Part shown: piece by piece, positions 1 through 9,472 of the stretch | Position numbering within the stretch: the stretch's first letter is position 1 | Layout of the letters: every line of letters starts with the position of its first letter | Source of the DNA: CAVYXK01 sp963708245 | Lineage (GTDB): Bacteria > Pseudomonadota > Alphaproteobacteria > Acetobacterales > Acetobacteraceae | Assembly: GCA_963708245.1 (NCBI GenBank) | Contig: OY970201.1 | Span: forward strand, 1,302,001-1,366,000 | DNA length: 64,000 bases | Reading direction: 5' to 3' | Notes under the pieces: model-generated | Databases searched by the model: none | Told to the model about the DNA's origin: nothing | Seen by the model: the letters and a program-made list of their open reading frames with translations, nothing else | Translations under genes and position numbers: made by a program

Positions 1-22
1 CCGGCGCGGCCGTGAAGCCCGG

Positions 23-1606
23 TTGTCACTATTTATCAATCGCACACCGGCAGTTGGCGGAGCCGAGGCGGTGCAATCCGACGGTCATGGCATCAGCCTG
101 GCCGGCGCTGGCCTTTCCCGATTTGGAGAGGTTGTACAAGTTGCAGGCGGTGACTGCGAGCTGATCGTCGCTATCACCGCGCCGCTGATTCCGACCACCT
201 CGCTCGCCAAGCAGCCAGACCTTTCGATAATACAAGACGACATCGCCGAGGCTCTGCGCCGGGCATTCAATCGATCACGCAACAGACTGCCGCCCGATCC
301 GGCGATGCCGAAACCGCCGAAGTCGGAACCGCTGCCGAAGTCAGCGCCGCCGCCGCCCTACGAACCGAGCGGCACGCTCGCGGTCAGTCTGGCGGATGAA
401 GCCGAAGCCGCCGGCGTGCAGCCGCGCGATCTTCTTGTGCTGTCGCCACGCCACGATCCTTTCAACGAAACGAAGGCGAGCCGGCGCGATGCGGAATGGT
501 TCGCCGAGCTGGCAAAGCGGTTTCTGCCAGAAGGCACCCGCGTTCATGCACGGGGATTATATTATCGCGCACTCTCTGCCGGGGACGTGCGCCTACCAAA
601 CGGCGCGCCGTTCATTGGCATCTACAAGACCGCGAAGCTGATCGAAGAGAGCGCCAAAGCCGCCAGGTGGCTTGGTTTAGTGCCGTTCGACACGATCGTT
701 GACGAGCGCTCGGCGCCGCCGGAGTTCTACGATACCGAAGGCGAGCGCGCTGATCCGCTCGATATAGGGCAGCGGCATCTTATCTTGGGCAGCGGCGCCG
801 AGACGATATCGGTTCCCGATCTGAAGACGCTGATGCCGACGATCAGCGCGACCATGCCGGCGGTGCCGAGGCAGCTATTTCGTATATGCATGATGGGGGA
901 GAAAAGTTCCCTTGGCGAAGTGCTTCGCCCGATCGCCAAGACGGGCCATGCCGAGCTGCTGCTCGCAACCGGCGAGGTATCGGAAACCGCGGTCTATGGC
1001 ATCGCCAAGCGGGCCGCTGCAGACGGCCGGCCGCTGCGCATTCTGTATTTCAGCGATTTCGATCCGGCCGGATGGCAGATGCCGATTTCGGTCGCGCGGA
1101 AGTTGCAAGCGCATCGAACGCGCGCGTTTCCCGATCTCGGCGTGCGTCTGATCCGGGTCGCGCTCACGATTGACCAAGTCGTCAAATATGACCTGCCGGA
1201 CGCGCCGCTGAAACCGACTGAAAAGCGCGCCAGAGCATGGCGCGAGCGATGGGGACGCGAGCAAGTTGAGATCGACGCGCTGGCAGCATTGCGCCCGGAT
1301 ATTCTCGATCGGATTGCCCGCGCGGCGATCAAACCCTATTTCGACTCGATGCTCGTGTCCCGGTTCGCCGCGGCGACCAAGCTGCCGCCCCATCTGCAAT
1401 CGTGGTTTCAGCGACAACCTTCCTATAAGTCGGCCGTCAAGGCGATCCGCTCGGCATATGAGCCGGCCGAGAAGGCGGCTGCCTGCCTGAACCAAGTTTC
1501 GGCCGAGGCCATCGAGGCGCTACGCAAGGCCGTTGCTGCCGCGAAGGACAGGCCGAAGCTGCCGCCGGTCAAGATCAAGCCCAAGATCACCGCGGCCGAG
1601 TTCTGA
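23..1606 (+). CDS. Toprim-like phage/plasmid protein, probably 5'-truncated by the window edge
   Basis: The 527-aa product contains a stretch near residues 340-360 (ILYFSDFDPAGWQMP) that reads like the acidic DxD strand of a Toprim fold, as in topoisomerase VI A / Spo11-type proteins. Upstream, residues 165-215 (RGLYYRAL, IGIYKTAKL) fit the helical DNA-binding part of such proteins. A proline-rich linker lies near residues 92-115. The reading frame is open to base 2, so the TTG at 23 may not be the true start. Proteins of this kind occur on phages, ICEs and plasmids; the role here (DNA nicking or processing) is inferred only. No neighbour in the window helps to define it. Confidence 0.55.
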   Translation: MSLFINRTPAVGGAEAVQSDGHGISLAGAGLSRFGEVVQVAGGDCELIVAITAPLIPTTSLAKQPDLSIIQDDIAEALRRAFNRSRNRLPPDPAMPKPPKSEPLPKSAPPPPYEPSGTLAVSLADEAEAAGVQPRDLLVLSPRHDPFNETKASRRDAEWFAELAKRFLPEGTRVHARGLYYRALSAGDVRLPNGAPFIGIYKTAKLIEESAKAARWLGLVPFDTIVDERSAPPEFYDTEGERADPLDIGQRHLILGSGAETISVPDLKTLMPTISATMPAVPRQLFRICMMGEKSSLGEVLRPIAKTGHAELLLATGEVSETAVYGIAKRAAADGRPLRILYFSDFDPAGWQMPISVARKLQAHRTRAFPDLGVRLIRVALTIDQVVKYDLPDAPLKPTEKRARAWRERWGREQVEIDALAALRPDILDRIARAAIKPYFDSMLVSRFAAATKLPPHLQSWFQRQPSYKSAVKAIRSAYEPAEKAAACLNQVSAEAIEALRKAVAAAKDRPKLPPVKIKPKITAAEF

Positions 1607-1613
1607 CGATGCG

Positions 1614-1727
1614 GTGTTCGACAGCGCCGACGATTTCGTGACTGCAACGCGCAAGCTGCAGGCGATCAAGGGACTATCGCCCGGCAACGATGACGACGAC
1701 GACGGGAAGGAGGACGATGCGTCATAA
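1614..1727 (+). CDS. Small acidic hypothetical protein
   Basis: A 37-aa frame starts at a GTG just after the stop of the Toprim-like gene and ends in a run of Asp/Glu/Lys (GNDDDDDGKEDDAS). The segment reads as protein-like (FDSADDFVTATRKLQAIKGL) and may be translationally coupled to the upstream gene. It could also be the C-terminal remnant of a longer gene in another frame. No family is recognised. Confidence 0.3.
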   Translation: MFDSADDFVTATRKLQAIKGLSPGNDDDDDGKEDDAS

Positions 1728-2617
1728 CCGCGCCCCCTCGCCGGCGCCGGGCGATCAGGTAGGCGGCGCCGCGACCACCGCGGCGATCACGTCACGCAGC
1801 GGCATTTTTTCCCTTTGACGGCCGCCGCCGGCTGTGCGCAGGCTTTCCAGGCGAACCGCAAGGAGCACCGGGGATCCAGCTCGTGGACAGCACACGAGTC
1901 GCAACGTCGGGCCCGCCGGCCGACAAAGCCGGCGGCGATCCCTGGGGCCGTTAAGCCGGCAATCCGAAACGCAGCGGCGCGTCTTCGTCTTCTTGCAGCA
2001 CTTCCAGCTTACCGGCGCGCGCGGCTTCCGGAACGGCGCGGTGAACTTTTGCCGGGCGCTGCTGCGTGGCGCGCTCAACTCCTGTCTGATTGAGTTCCTG
2101 CGTGACGGGCAAAGGTTCCTGCGTGACGGGCAAAGGGTTGTCACCAGCCGCGACGCCTTGAGGCGCGCAACCGAGGCGGAAACGGAAGGGCCGACGGGAG
2201 GCAACACGCAACACTTAGCGCCATGTCACACGGCCCCTGCAAGATCGAACGCGCGATCAGAGAGCTGTTCATTCGGTCCGATTGGCTGAGCGAGAACACC
2301 CCCGGCCCGACTTGGTGCGGGCATCTGGGGCAGTGCCGCCGATTCGCTCGACCAGCACGCCCGGCGGCGTCTCTGCAAGTCACGCAAGCTATGCGTGCTT
2401 CTTGCGGTGGCAATCGGCGGTTTCAGCGCCGAAACTAGGTCCCGACGTCGGGCACCAGGAAAGCAGCGATCCGGATTCTACTAGACAAGATGCCTCGCCG
2501 ACTGCCCTGCCGTCATCGACGCTTCGGTGTATTGGTGTGAAGCGCTTCACTGCGCTTTGGCCGCCGCCTCGCCATCTACCTCCGTCCCGTCCCCTTGGGG
2601 CTGAACTGGAGGCGACC
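1728..2617. other. Degraded or non-coding stretch
   Basis: No convincing gene is visible. Overlapping short frames on both strands lack domain signatures. The only structured element is a 21-bp tandem duplication at 2095-2136. A minus-strand frame at 1951-2214 crosses it as PLPVTQE PLPVTQE and ends in a charged, protein-like tail, so a short decayed gene cannot be excluded. Confidence 0.4.
2095..2136. repeat. Tandem duplication of a 21-bp unit
   Basis: The unit ttcctgcgtgacgggcaaag+g occurs twice head to tail (2095-2115 and 2116-2136) without mismatch. Because 21 is a multiple of three it would preserve any reading frame, and in one minus-strand frame it gives a repeated heptapeptide. Confidence 0.8.
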
Positions 2618-2749
2618 ATGTTCGCGCTGCTGCTTGGTGTGGGTGCGTTGTTCCTGGCGGTGTTCGTCAATGCAATCCTCGACCGCGGTGGTCCCACACC
2701 GGGGGCGCCGGCGCACGCACGCGCGCCGACGATGGAAGCGACTACGTGA
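2618..2749 (+). CDS. Small single-pass membrane protein
   Basis: A 43-aa frame starts at an ATG with GGAGG five bases upstream (2608-2612). Residues 2-19 are strongly hydrophobic (FALLLGVGALFLAVFVN) and form one membrane segment with a short polar, Ala/Pro-rich cytoplasmic or periplasmic tail. No family is recognised. The good ribosome-binding site and the hydrophobic pattern are the only support; it sits alone in degraded DNA. Confidence 0.45.
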   Translation: MFALLLGVGALFLAVFVNAILDRGGPTPGAPAHARAPTMEATT

Positions 2750-3418
2750 TCGACGGCATGCGGCAGCGGACCGCGCGGCGTTGGAGGTGGGGCTTGCTGA
2801 TCGCCTCGCGCACAACCTCGCGCCTCGCGTCTATTCGCGGGGCCCCGCCGTTCGCACGGCAGTTGGCGACGTTACTCGTCGGCCGCGTCGCCGGCATTAG
2901 CGCGGGCCGAAATGATAACCGACATTGCCCGGGGTGGTTCGGGCTGCCACATGAATACCGGCTTTGGTTGCGCATGCAGCGGCGCGGCCCGCGCAGTGTG
3001 CAAATACACGAATGCCGCCTTGTGCTGTCGCAGGTGACGCCGCTCGCCGGCGAAGTCCTGGGATCGGGCGATGTCCGTCAGGGTCTCGGGGCGGATCGAG
3101 CGGCCCGCGATAGCGCTTGCGCCGGGCGGTAACGAGCCCGAGGAGGAGCCGCATTCTACGGGCAGCCTTCGGTCGCTATCGCGGTGGCCGGCCCGAACCG
3201 CCGCAGTCGACCCGAGTTTGTCATTGGGCGGCTACTGAGCCGTTCCCGACAGCAGACGGTCACCGTGCTGCTTCACCGGCAGGATTGCGCCCATACCCGC
3301 CGTTCCCGGATCAAGCCGCAGTCCGCGAGAGCGGCCGTTCGTTCAGGTTGACCGCTCATTGGGACCAGGACCACTTTGTCGCCTTCGGAAGAAGCGCGAG
3401 TCTCAGGATTAACCAAAT
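2750..3418. other. Stretch without a recognisable gene
   Basis: Several frames of 70-130 codons overlap on both strands, none with a domain signature, membrane segment or ribosome-binding site that would favour it. A frame beginning with GTG at 2746 overlaps the stop of the small membrane protein, but its translation is Arg-rich and looks like a shadow of high-GC DNA. Confidence 0.4.
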
Positions 3419-3892
3419 ATGTCGGGAGACGAAGAAGCCGTGTGTCAGCTGGACGCTGGCGGAGCAGCAGCTGATGGCCAGCCCTTGAGGGATCGCACCG
3501 ATCTCGTCAGCAGCCTTCACTCGTTTATCGTCAAGAACCCGCACATTTTCGGCGGGGCGGACATTTTCGCGATCGATTTCCTGAGCCCGCAGGAACGGGC
3601 CGGCACGCTTGCGGGTGTTCTGACTGGTCTCATCGACGCCGACCACCGCCCCACCGTGCGGGAGTTTGTGATCATTGTGCCGCCTGGATTGGACGTCCAG
3701 AAGGGAGAAGCAGAGGCTTGGAACGAGATGCTTGCCACTTTCCGCCTGCTTGCCGGGCGGGAGCTGACGTTGCAGGAGCAGTCTTGGTTCAGGGCGCGCT
3801 TCAGGATGATCGCGGCACCCGATCGGCGAAGCCGGTCGTTGCTCAACCTCATCGAGGCTCAAGCAGGAACGGACTGCTGTGATCGTTGCTGA
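3419..3892 (+). CDS. Hypothetical protein encoded just upstream of, and overlapping, the CHAT protease
   Basis: The 157-aa product has a protein-like core from about residue 25 (DLVSSLHSFIVKNPHIFGG) to residue 145, with a beta strand-like REFVIIVPPG and an amphipathic C-terminal half. I do not recognise the family. It overlaps the start of the CHAT protease by 14 bases in another frame, so the two are co-transcribed and probably co-translated. It may be a regulatory or target partner of the protease, or the displaced N-terminus of a longer ancestral protein split by a frameshift. The first 20 residues (AVCQLDAGGAAADG) look less natural, so a later start is possible; no good ribosome-binding site precedes 3419. 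Confidence 0.55.
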   Translation: MSGDEEAVCQLDAGGAAADGQPLRDRTDLVSSLHSFIVKNPHIFGGADIFAIDFLSPQERAGTLAGVLTGLIDADHRPTVREFVIIVPPGLDVQKGEAEAWNEMLATFRLLAGRELTLQEQSWFRARFRMIAAPDRRSRSLLNLIEAQAGTDCCDRC

Positions 3893-6800
3893 CGCGGCAG
3901 CGTACCGTGACGACAACGTTGAACCATACATCGCGCCGGGCGCCTCGACGCCACGGCTTCCCCAGGACGTCTGGGTACCGCAGCTACACGCCCTCGCAGT
4001 CGCGGCGGTTGAGGTGGCGCACGAACGCGTCCTCTATGTTGCGCTCGATGCGAACGAGCTTAGCCCGACCCGAGAGAGCCTCTCGGACTTGTTGCGCTCC
4101 ATTGACGGCTGCGGTGTGATGGGGTCGAGCCGCGACGAGGATCCTGCCGCGATCCTGGCGGCGCACGTCGATTTGTGGGATGTGTGGATCCGAGAAGGTC
4201 GCCTCGGGCGGGTGCTTCGCGATGTTGAGCAGCTACCGCCGAGCCTCGCGGATCAGAAGGCTTTCCTTCGTATCCAGCTGATGCACAGAGCTGGGCATCG
4301 TCCGCAAGCGCTGCAAGCCATTCGCGAGGAGATGGCGTCGGGCCGCAAGCTGGACGCTCCGTCGCGCGTGAAGCTTGCCCGCATCGCTCAGGACGCGAAC
4401 GCGTCGCGGCTGGCTAGTGAGGTGCTCGGCTCTGCGGTCGACGAACTTGTCAGTTTGGAGGACCTCGAGAGTGCCCTCGCTACGGCGCACGACACTGGCT
4501 CTGCGCAGTTGGAGCAAAGGGTTGCGGGGCGGTTAGCTACCTTGTTCCCGGACAGCCCCGGACTTCGATTACTTCGGCGACGTGCCCTGCTCGACGCTCG
4601 CGATTACGGCGGGCTGTCGGCGTTGTTGGCAGGCGAGCCCGATGGCCGCTCGAGCGGCGAGTTCTACGGGAGACTAGCTCAGTACCTGTCGGTCCCTGGG
4701 ACGCCCGATTATTATGCGCTCATCGCTACGGCCGGAGGCGACGTCAGCGTCGCGGACGCTCTTCGCATGGCCTGCGTCAGTGATGCGCTCCAACGGCAGC
4801 TCGTACTTCACGCATTCGAGCTCGTGATGCCGATCCCGAAGACCCCCGCTCAGGTCGGTCGAGGTGAAAGGCTTCTTCTGCAAGTGCTTGAAAAGGTCTT
4901 CCTTCTAGTCGGCGAAGGTGACCGACTTTCCATAACGATCGATCGGTTGCAGGCGGCCGTGCTCGCACTTGTCGAGCACTTGTCCGCCGATCCGGCCAAT
5001 CAGGCGCTCAGGGTCGGTCTTGTCAGCCTCCTACAGCCGTCTGTCAGCGGGACAACGGGTTTGGGTTTGATAACTTCGGTCGTGCTCAATCTCACTTCAA
5101 GGCCGGTGCAGATCGAGAAGCGCGACGCTCCAGCTGAGGCGGATCTCGATTGGCTCTGGCAGCGCAGGCCCTTTCTCGACGCAGTCTTCACTTGGTTAAG
5201 GGGCGAAGAGCCCGTGGTGATCGGACGGTCCGTTCTCCCTGAGGGGCTGCTCACCGAGCCGCCGGACGAGGTGGTGTCCGCAGTCACAGACTACCTCTCG
5301 GGCGGGCCACTCGCCTCCCACGAAGATGCTGCTGCGCTTCAGCTCTGGCTGGCGTTCGCGGCGTCGGTCACGCCGCACAGTTCCAACCCGGATTGGGACC
5401 TGCGGCTCATGCGGCTTGTCGCGGGGAGGCTGGCGAGCTCTGGTCACCCTCAGCTTGCGCGGGATCTGGCGGAACAGGCCCTCCTGAACAGCACCAGCAC
5501 GCCGAGGCGTCGCCGGCTCGGCTGGTTCGCGATGGCCGACGTATACCATCGTTGCCACAATCACCTTGAGGGTCTGTTGGCCCTCGCCTGCGCGCTTGCA
5601 GCGGACGACCGAGGCGACGAAGAGCAGATCTGGCAGGAGATTACTGGCCTCGCGCGCTTTCTCCGGGATTTCGGGCTGCACGATGAGGCCCGGTCAGCAA
5701 TTGGGAAGGCACGGCAGCTTCTCCACCGCATGGGGCTTTCAGAGCGCTACCGCCATCGGCTGGACACCATCGAAATACAAATACGCCAGATCGCCCTGAC
5801 TGTCGCAGGTTCGAACAATGCCGAACTTGAGGCTCTACTTGCGGATGCCGTCAGGAACGGTGCGGAGGTGCTCGAGCAGCGCGACATGACAGCGCCGGCG
5901 GCGGCCATGCTCGGACAGCTTCTTCGCATTGCCCGGGACCGGGGGGCGAACATCCCGCCGGATGCCGAGGCTACTCTCGCGGAACTCCGCAAGCGGACAA
6001 GCGGAAGCATCGCCTCCTTCATCGAGACTGCCTTGGCAGACACGGTGTCCGCCAAACATCTTCTCATTCTCCTGAAGATGACCGGCACCGCGCGCTACTC
6101 GGACGATGTTGGCTACGACATGCACAATGCCGCAATCGCCGGCCGCCGGGCGCTCGCCAGCGATGAGTACATCCGGAATGCGGTCAACACTTCCTTTGCT
6201 CTAGAGCTGCTGGCAGACCGCGGCGTTGCGGTCCCGGGGTGGGATGAAGCGGCCGAGCCGCCTCCGGCTCCGAGTTGGATCGAGGAGCCAGGAGAGATCG
6301 CCTGCTCGATCTCGCAAGAGGGTCTGAGCATCGTCCAAGCCGGATTCGACGCCATTGGACGGCTCGTGCGCGTCAGCTCCGTGGGCGGACACCTCCAATA
6401 CCCAGTGCGCGAGCCCGACGAAGTCATCAATGAGGATCGGTTCAGGGTTTGGGCAGCCGATCACCCGTATGCGTATGGCATCGACGAGAGCACGCCTAAC
6501 CTGTTTTATACGACGACGGCCCACTTGAGGTTGTCAGGCCTACCGGACGGACCCGTGATTATCGCGGCAGACGCGAGTCTCCAGCCGTTTCCGCCAAACA
6601 TCTTCTATGTGGATGGGGAATTTGCAGGACGGGCGCGCCCTATGGCGGCCGTGCCCTCGCTCGCCTGGCTCCGTGCCGCACGTCGGAAAGGACCGATCGG
6701 CGATGGCCGGCTCTGCGCCTGGATCTCGACAGCAGCGGGCGGGTCAGAAAGTCAAACCCTGCTGATGATCGCGCAACGGCTCGAGCCGACGTTCGACCAA

Positions 6801-7283
6801 TACAGCTTTTTGGTTGATACCGGCCCGACGCTCCCGGGAGCATTCGCTGGGGCGACGATGGCGGTAGTCACGGCACACGGGGCCATTCATCCCGAAGGAC
6901 GCTACTTCCAGGTCGTCTCTGACGAGGGGACGTTGAAAGTGACGGCAAGTGCTCTGGCCGCAGCGCTGCGCAATGTTAGTACGGTGATTCTGTTCGTTTG
7001 CAGCGGCGGTCGGGCTGACAAGCATCCGGCGGCTAACACAACTCTCGGATTGGCCAAGCAAATCTTGGATCGAGGATGCCAAGCCGTGATCGCCTCGCCG
7101 TGGCCTCTTGACGTTCGGGTACCCTCCCACTGGCTGCCCGCATTCCTGGAAAACTGGTGGCAGGGCCACCCCCTCATTGAGGCAAATTTCGCCGCGAACA
7201 AGCTAGTCGATCGGACTTTCGCCCAAGACCCGGCGAGGGGACTAGCGATGACCGTGTTCGGAAATCCCACGCTTCGACGATAG
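3879..7283 (+). CDS. CHAT-domain (caspase-like) protease with long helical-repeat region
   Basis: The 1134-aa product starts at a GTG inside the end of the preceding gene. Roughly residues 90-700 are Leu/Ala-rich helical hairpins of TPR or HEAT character (for example RDLAEQALLNSTS, LALACALAADD). Residues about 940-1134 form a CHAT domain: the catalytic His is H1000 in VVTAHGA and the catalytic Cys is C1041 in ILFVCSGGR, 41 residues apart as usual for this clan, followed by the expected small-residue strand QAVIASPWPLD and a final GNPTLRR. CHAT proteases with repeat regions act in bacterial defence and cell-death circuits by cutting a partner protein; that role is an inference here. No cas gene, gasdermin-like pore former or other effector is visible nearby apart from the 157-aa partner. 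Confidence 0.85.
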   Translation: MIVADAAAYRDDNVEPYIAPGASTPRLPQDVWVPQLHALAVAAVEVAHERVLYVALDANELSPTRESLSDLLRSIDGCGVMGSSRDEDPAAILAAHVDLWDVWIREGRLGRVLRDVEQLPPSLADQKAFLRIQLMHRAGHRPQALQAIREEMASGRKLDAPSRVKLARIAQDANASRLASEVLGSAVDELVSLEDLESALATAHDTGSAQLEQRVAGRLATLFPDSPGLRLLRRRALLDARDYGGLSALLAGEPDGRSSGEFYGRLAQYLSVPGTPDYYALIATAGGDVSVADALRMACVSDALQRQLVLHAFELVMPIPKTPAQVGRGERLLLQVLEKVFLLVGEGDRLSITIDRLQAAVLALVEHLSADPANQALRVGLVSLLQPSVSGTTGLGLITSVVLNLTSRPVQIEKRDAPAEADLDWLWQRRPFLDAVFTWLRGEEPVVIGRSVLPEGLLTEPPDEVVSAVTDYLSGGPLASHEDAAALQLWLAFAASVTPHSSNPDWDLRLMRLVAGRLASSGHPQLARDLAEQALLNSTSTPRRRRLGWFAMADVYHRCHNHLEGLLALACALAADDRGDEEQIWQEITGLARFLRDFGLHDEARSAIGKARQLLHRMGLSERYRHRLDTIEIQIRQIALTVAGSNNAELEALLADAVRNGAEVLEQRDMTAPAAAMLGQLLRIARDRGANIPPDAEATLAELRKRTSGSIASFIETALADTVSAKHLLILLKMTGTARYSDDVGYDMHNAAIAGRRALASDEYIRNAVNTSFALELLADRGVAVPGWDEAAEPPPAPSWIEEPGEIACSISQEGLSIVQAGFDAIGRLVRVSSVGGHLQYPVREPDEVINEDRFRVWAADHPYAYGIDESTPNLFYTTTAHLRLSGLPDGPVIIAADASLQPFPPNIFYVDGEFAGRARPMAAVPSLAWLRAARRKGPIGDGRLCAWISTAAGGSESQTLLMIAQRLEPTFDQYSFLVDTGPTLPGAFAGATMAVVTAHGAIHPEGRYFQVVSDEGTLKVTASALAAALRNVSTVILFVCSGGRADKHPAANTTLGLAKQILDRGCQAVIASPWPLDVRVPSHWLPAFLENWWQGHPLIEANFAANKLVDRTFAQDPARGLAMTVFGNPTLRR

Positions 7284-7910
7284 CTTCTACGCGAGGCACC
7301 TCCACGTCGGGTCAGGTCCAATGGCCGCCAACGCGAGCAGTCCCGGCGGTATGCCAAACATCGAATTGGGTCGCTATCTCCCGTCGGCGATCTACAAGCA
7401 AGAGCGTCTGCTTGTCGCGGTTGGGCACTCCAAACCAGCCATTCCGGTTTCGGCCACGTCCGGACACCAGCTCGCGCGCCTCAGATGTCAGCTTTGGGTC
7501 GACTCCGGCGGTTCGGGTGGGCTGCTCGGCTACGGCCGCCGGGGTGGAGAGCCGACGGACCGCTTCCGGAGTGCCCCATGGCCAGAGCAGACATGGCGCC
7601 GATGTGTAGGTGTGGACGGCGACGGCTATGATGAATAAATACAGGAGCCTTTACGCCCCCAGCGTTCCGCACTCATCCGGTCGGTTCTCGTATTGTGTCG
7701 CACCGCGGGCGGCGTGGCTCGACCAGGCATCGGAGGTCAGCGGCAAATAACCGTAAGCACGCTGAACCGCTGATGGTCAGGAGTAGAAGGCCCATTTCTG
7801 CGAAAACGTACGCATAGCCGGTATCGAAATCTCATGGGAGCTGGCGCCGTGCGGCGACAGGCGAACTTCGCGGATGCTGCAGCCCAGCCGGCTTCGGCCT
7901 CAGCCAGCTA
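7284..7910. other. Gap with no convincing gene
   Basis: This covers 627 bases between the CHAT protease and a convergent gene. Short frames of 60-105 codons on both strands lack domain signatures. A minus-strand frame around 7390-7490 reads GRNRNGWFGVPNRDK, which could be a scrap of a decayed gene, but nothing firm can be assigned. Confidence 0.35.
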
Positions 7911-8396
7911 CTACAGCTTGTAGCCGATCTTTCGCAGCAGGTCTTTCCGCCACGCAATGTCGGCGTCGGTTTCGACACCCAGCGGCGAGGCGCCATCCAC
8001 CACGCCGAGGACGCCGCGGCCCAACTCGGTTTGCGCGACGATCACCTGTGTCGGATTGGCGGTCGCGCAATAGATGCGGCAAACCTCCGGCACCGCGCGC
8101 ACCGCAGCCAGCACGTTGACGGGAAAGAACCCGTCGCCCAGGAAGATCAGGAAAGTGTGGCCGGCGCCGATGGCCAATGCGTTGTCGCGTGCGAGGGCGA
8201 GGGCGGATTCGTCATTACCCGACCAGCGCACCAGCCGCTTACCGGAGGCCTCGCAGAAGGCCAGCCCGAAGCGGATGCTGGGAACCGCGCCGACCAGCGC
8301 CTCGTGGAGATCTTCCACCGTCTTGATGAAATGCGATTGCCCAAAGATGAAGTTGACAGCATCGGGCTTGACGATGGGCACCACCGTGAGTTCCAT
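7911..8396 (-). CDS. Adenosine-specific kinase family protein (PF04008)
   Basis: The 161-aa product matches this small, highly conserved family along its whole length: the N-terminal MELTVVPIVKPDAVNFI, the GQSHFIKTVEDLHEAL block, FGLAFCEASG, the glycine-rich NALAIGAGHTFLIFL, VPEVCRIYCATANP and the C-terminal WRKDLLRKIGYKL. Family members bind adenosine and have been reported to act on it; the physiological role is poorly defined. The ATG at 8396 was preferred over an upstream start because AGGAG lies seven bases before it and it matches the family's usual N-terminus and length. It stands alone, convergent with the CHAT unit. Confidence 0.9.
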   Translation of the reverse strand: MELTVVPIVKPDAVNFIFGQSHFIKTVEDLHEALVGAVPSIRFGLAFCEASGKRLVRWSGNDESALALARDNALAIGAGHTFLIFLGDGFFPVNVLAAVRAVPEVCRIYCATANPTQVIVAQTELGRGVLGVVDGASPLGVETDADIAWRKDLLRKIGYKL

Positions 8397-8665
8397 GACT
8401 GAGCTCCTGTAGGGTGAGCTACGCAATCCATGCTAGGCTGCCGGAGCGTGATTGCAAGCCGCCGCAGGCCACCGATTTCCTCTCCGCCGATTAGGTTATC
8501 CGAACGTGCTGGCGGTGGAGGCCGCCGAGCCAGACGACCGAAGCGATGCGCCCGTTGAACTCGTCAAGACAGGTGAGTGCCAGCCGCCTTGCAAACTCCT
8601 CGGGTAACCGCTCAACAGGTGCATTTCCTGCCATGCGATCGCCACCTTAGTCTGGAGGAAAGACA

Positions 8666-9292
8666 ATGTTGCAAGTCTCGTATGACAAGCAGAGCACCGC
8701 ACTTCTGGTTATCGATCCGTACAACGATTTCATCTCCGAGGGGGGGAAGGTGTGGGACCGCCTCAAAGCTGTTGCAGAAGCAAACGCTTGTGTTCCCCAT
8801 ATGCTGCAAGTTCTCAATACGGCGCGGAGGGCGGGTCTGCGCATCTTCTATGCGCCGCATCGCCGATACCGTCCGGGAGACTACGAGACCTGGAAGTACA
8901 TCGCCCCTATCCAGAAGGCGGCCTGGTCGCGAAAGACCTTCGAATACGGAACCTGGGGCGGCGAGTTCCGGAGCGAATTTGCGCCGCAACCAGGCGACAT
9001 CGTGGCCCTCGAGCACTGGTGTTCCAGTGGCTTTGCCAACACCGATCTTGATTTGCAGCTGAAGAAGCACAGCATCCATCAGCTCATCGTCATCGGGCTC
9101 ATAGCGCACACCTGTGTTGAGGCGACGGTACGCTTCGCCGCTGAGCTAGGCTACGAGGTCACGGTAGTGAAAGACGCCACTGCGAGTTACTCTGATAGGG
9201 AGATGCAGGCAGCCCTCGACGTCAATATCCCGAACTACGCCAGTGCAATAGTTACCACAAGCGAAGTCGTGGAATCGATCTCCTCTCTCTAG
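8666..9292 (+). CDS. Isochorismatase-family cysteine hydrolase
   Basis: The 208-aa product has the fold's hallmarks: a catalytic Asp in the first strand (LLVIDPYNDF, D17) and the nucleophilic Cys in GLIAHTCVEATVRFA (about C151), followed by GYEVTVVKDATASYS. Members hydrolyse isochorismate, nicotinamide, N-carbamoyl compounds or other amides; the substrate cannot be read from the sequence. Where most members have a Lys-containing strand, this one reads ALEHWCSSGFANTDLD, a variant that I recall from a subgroup of the family. A strong GGAGG lies seven bases before the ATG. No operon partner is evident. Confidence 0.88.
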   Translation: MLQVSYDKQSTALLVIDPYNDFISEGGKVWDRLKAVAEANACVPHMLQVLNTARRAGLRIFYAPHRRYRPGDYETWKYIAPIQKAAWSRKTFEYGTWGGEFRSEFAPQPGDIVALEHWCSSGFANTDLDLQLKKHSIHQLIVIGLIAHTCVEATVRFAAELGYEVTVVKDATASYSDREMQAALDVNIPNYASAIVTTSEVVESISSL

Positions 9293-9472
9293 CCACGAGC
9301 ATGCTCGGTTAACCTCGGAGCCGCTTCGAATGATGGTAGGCCGACATAACGGCTGATGGGAAGAAGAACCGTACAGTCTTCGGTGTATAGCTTTTCGATG
9401 GCGCCGCGGCTTGGCATATCGATAGCCTGGGAACTTGTAGAACAACCGGCGCCAGATAGTCCCGGGCGTCAC

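Noticed and set aside
875..1495. A 206-codon minus-strand frame opposite the Toprim-like gene
   Set aside because: It is Arg-rich, without motifs, and lies antisense to a clearly coding frame.
3419..3892. The small CHAT-linked gene as a bacterial gasdermin
   Set aside because: It is much too short and lacks the beta-rich pore-forming pattern and lipidation motif.
3879..7283. Type III-E CRISPR-associated TPR-CHAT (Csx29)
   Set aside because: No Cas7-11-like gene or CRISPR array occurs in the window, and the partner gene is unrelated; only the CHAT class is supported.
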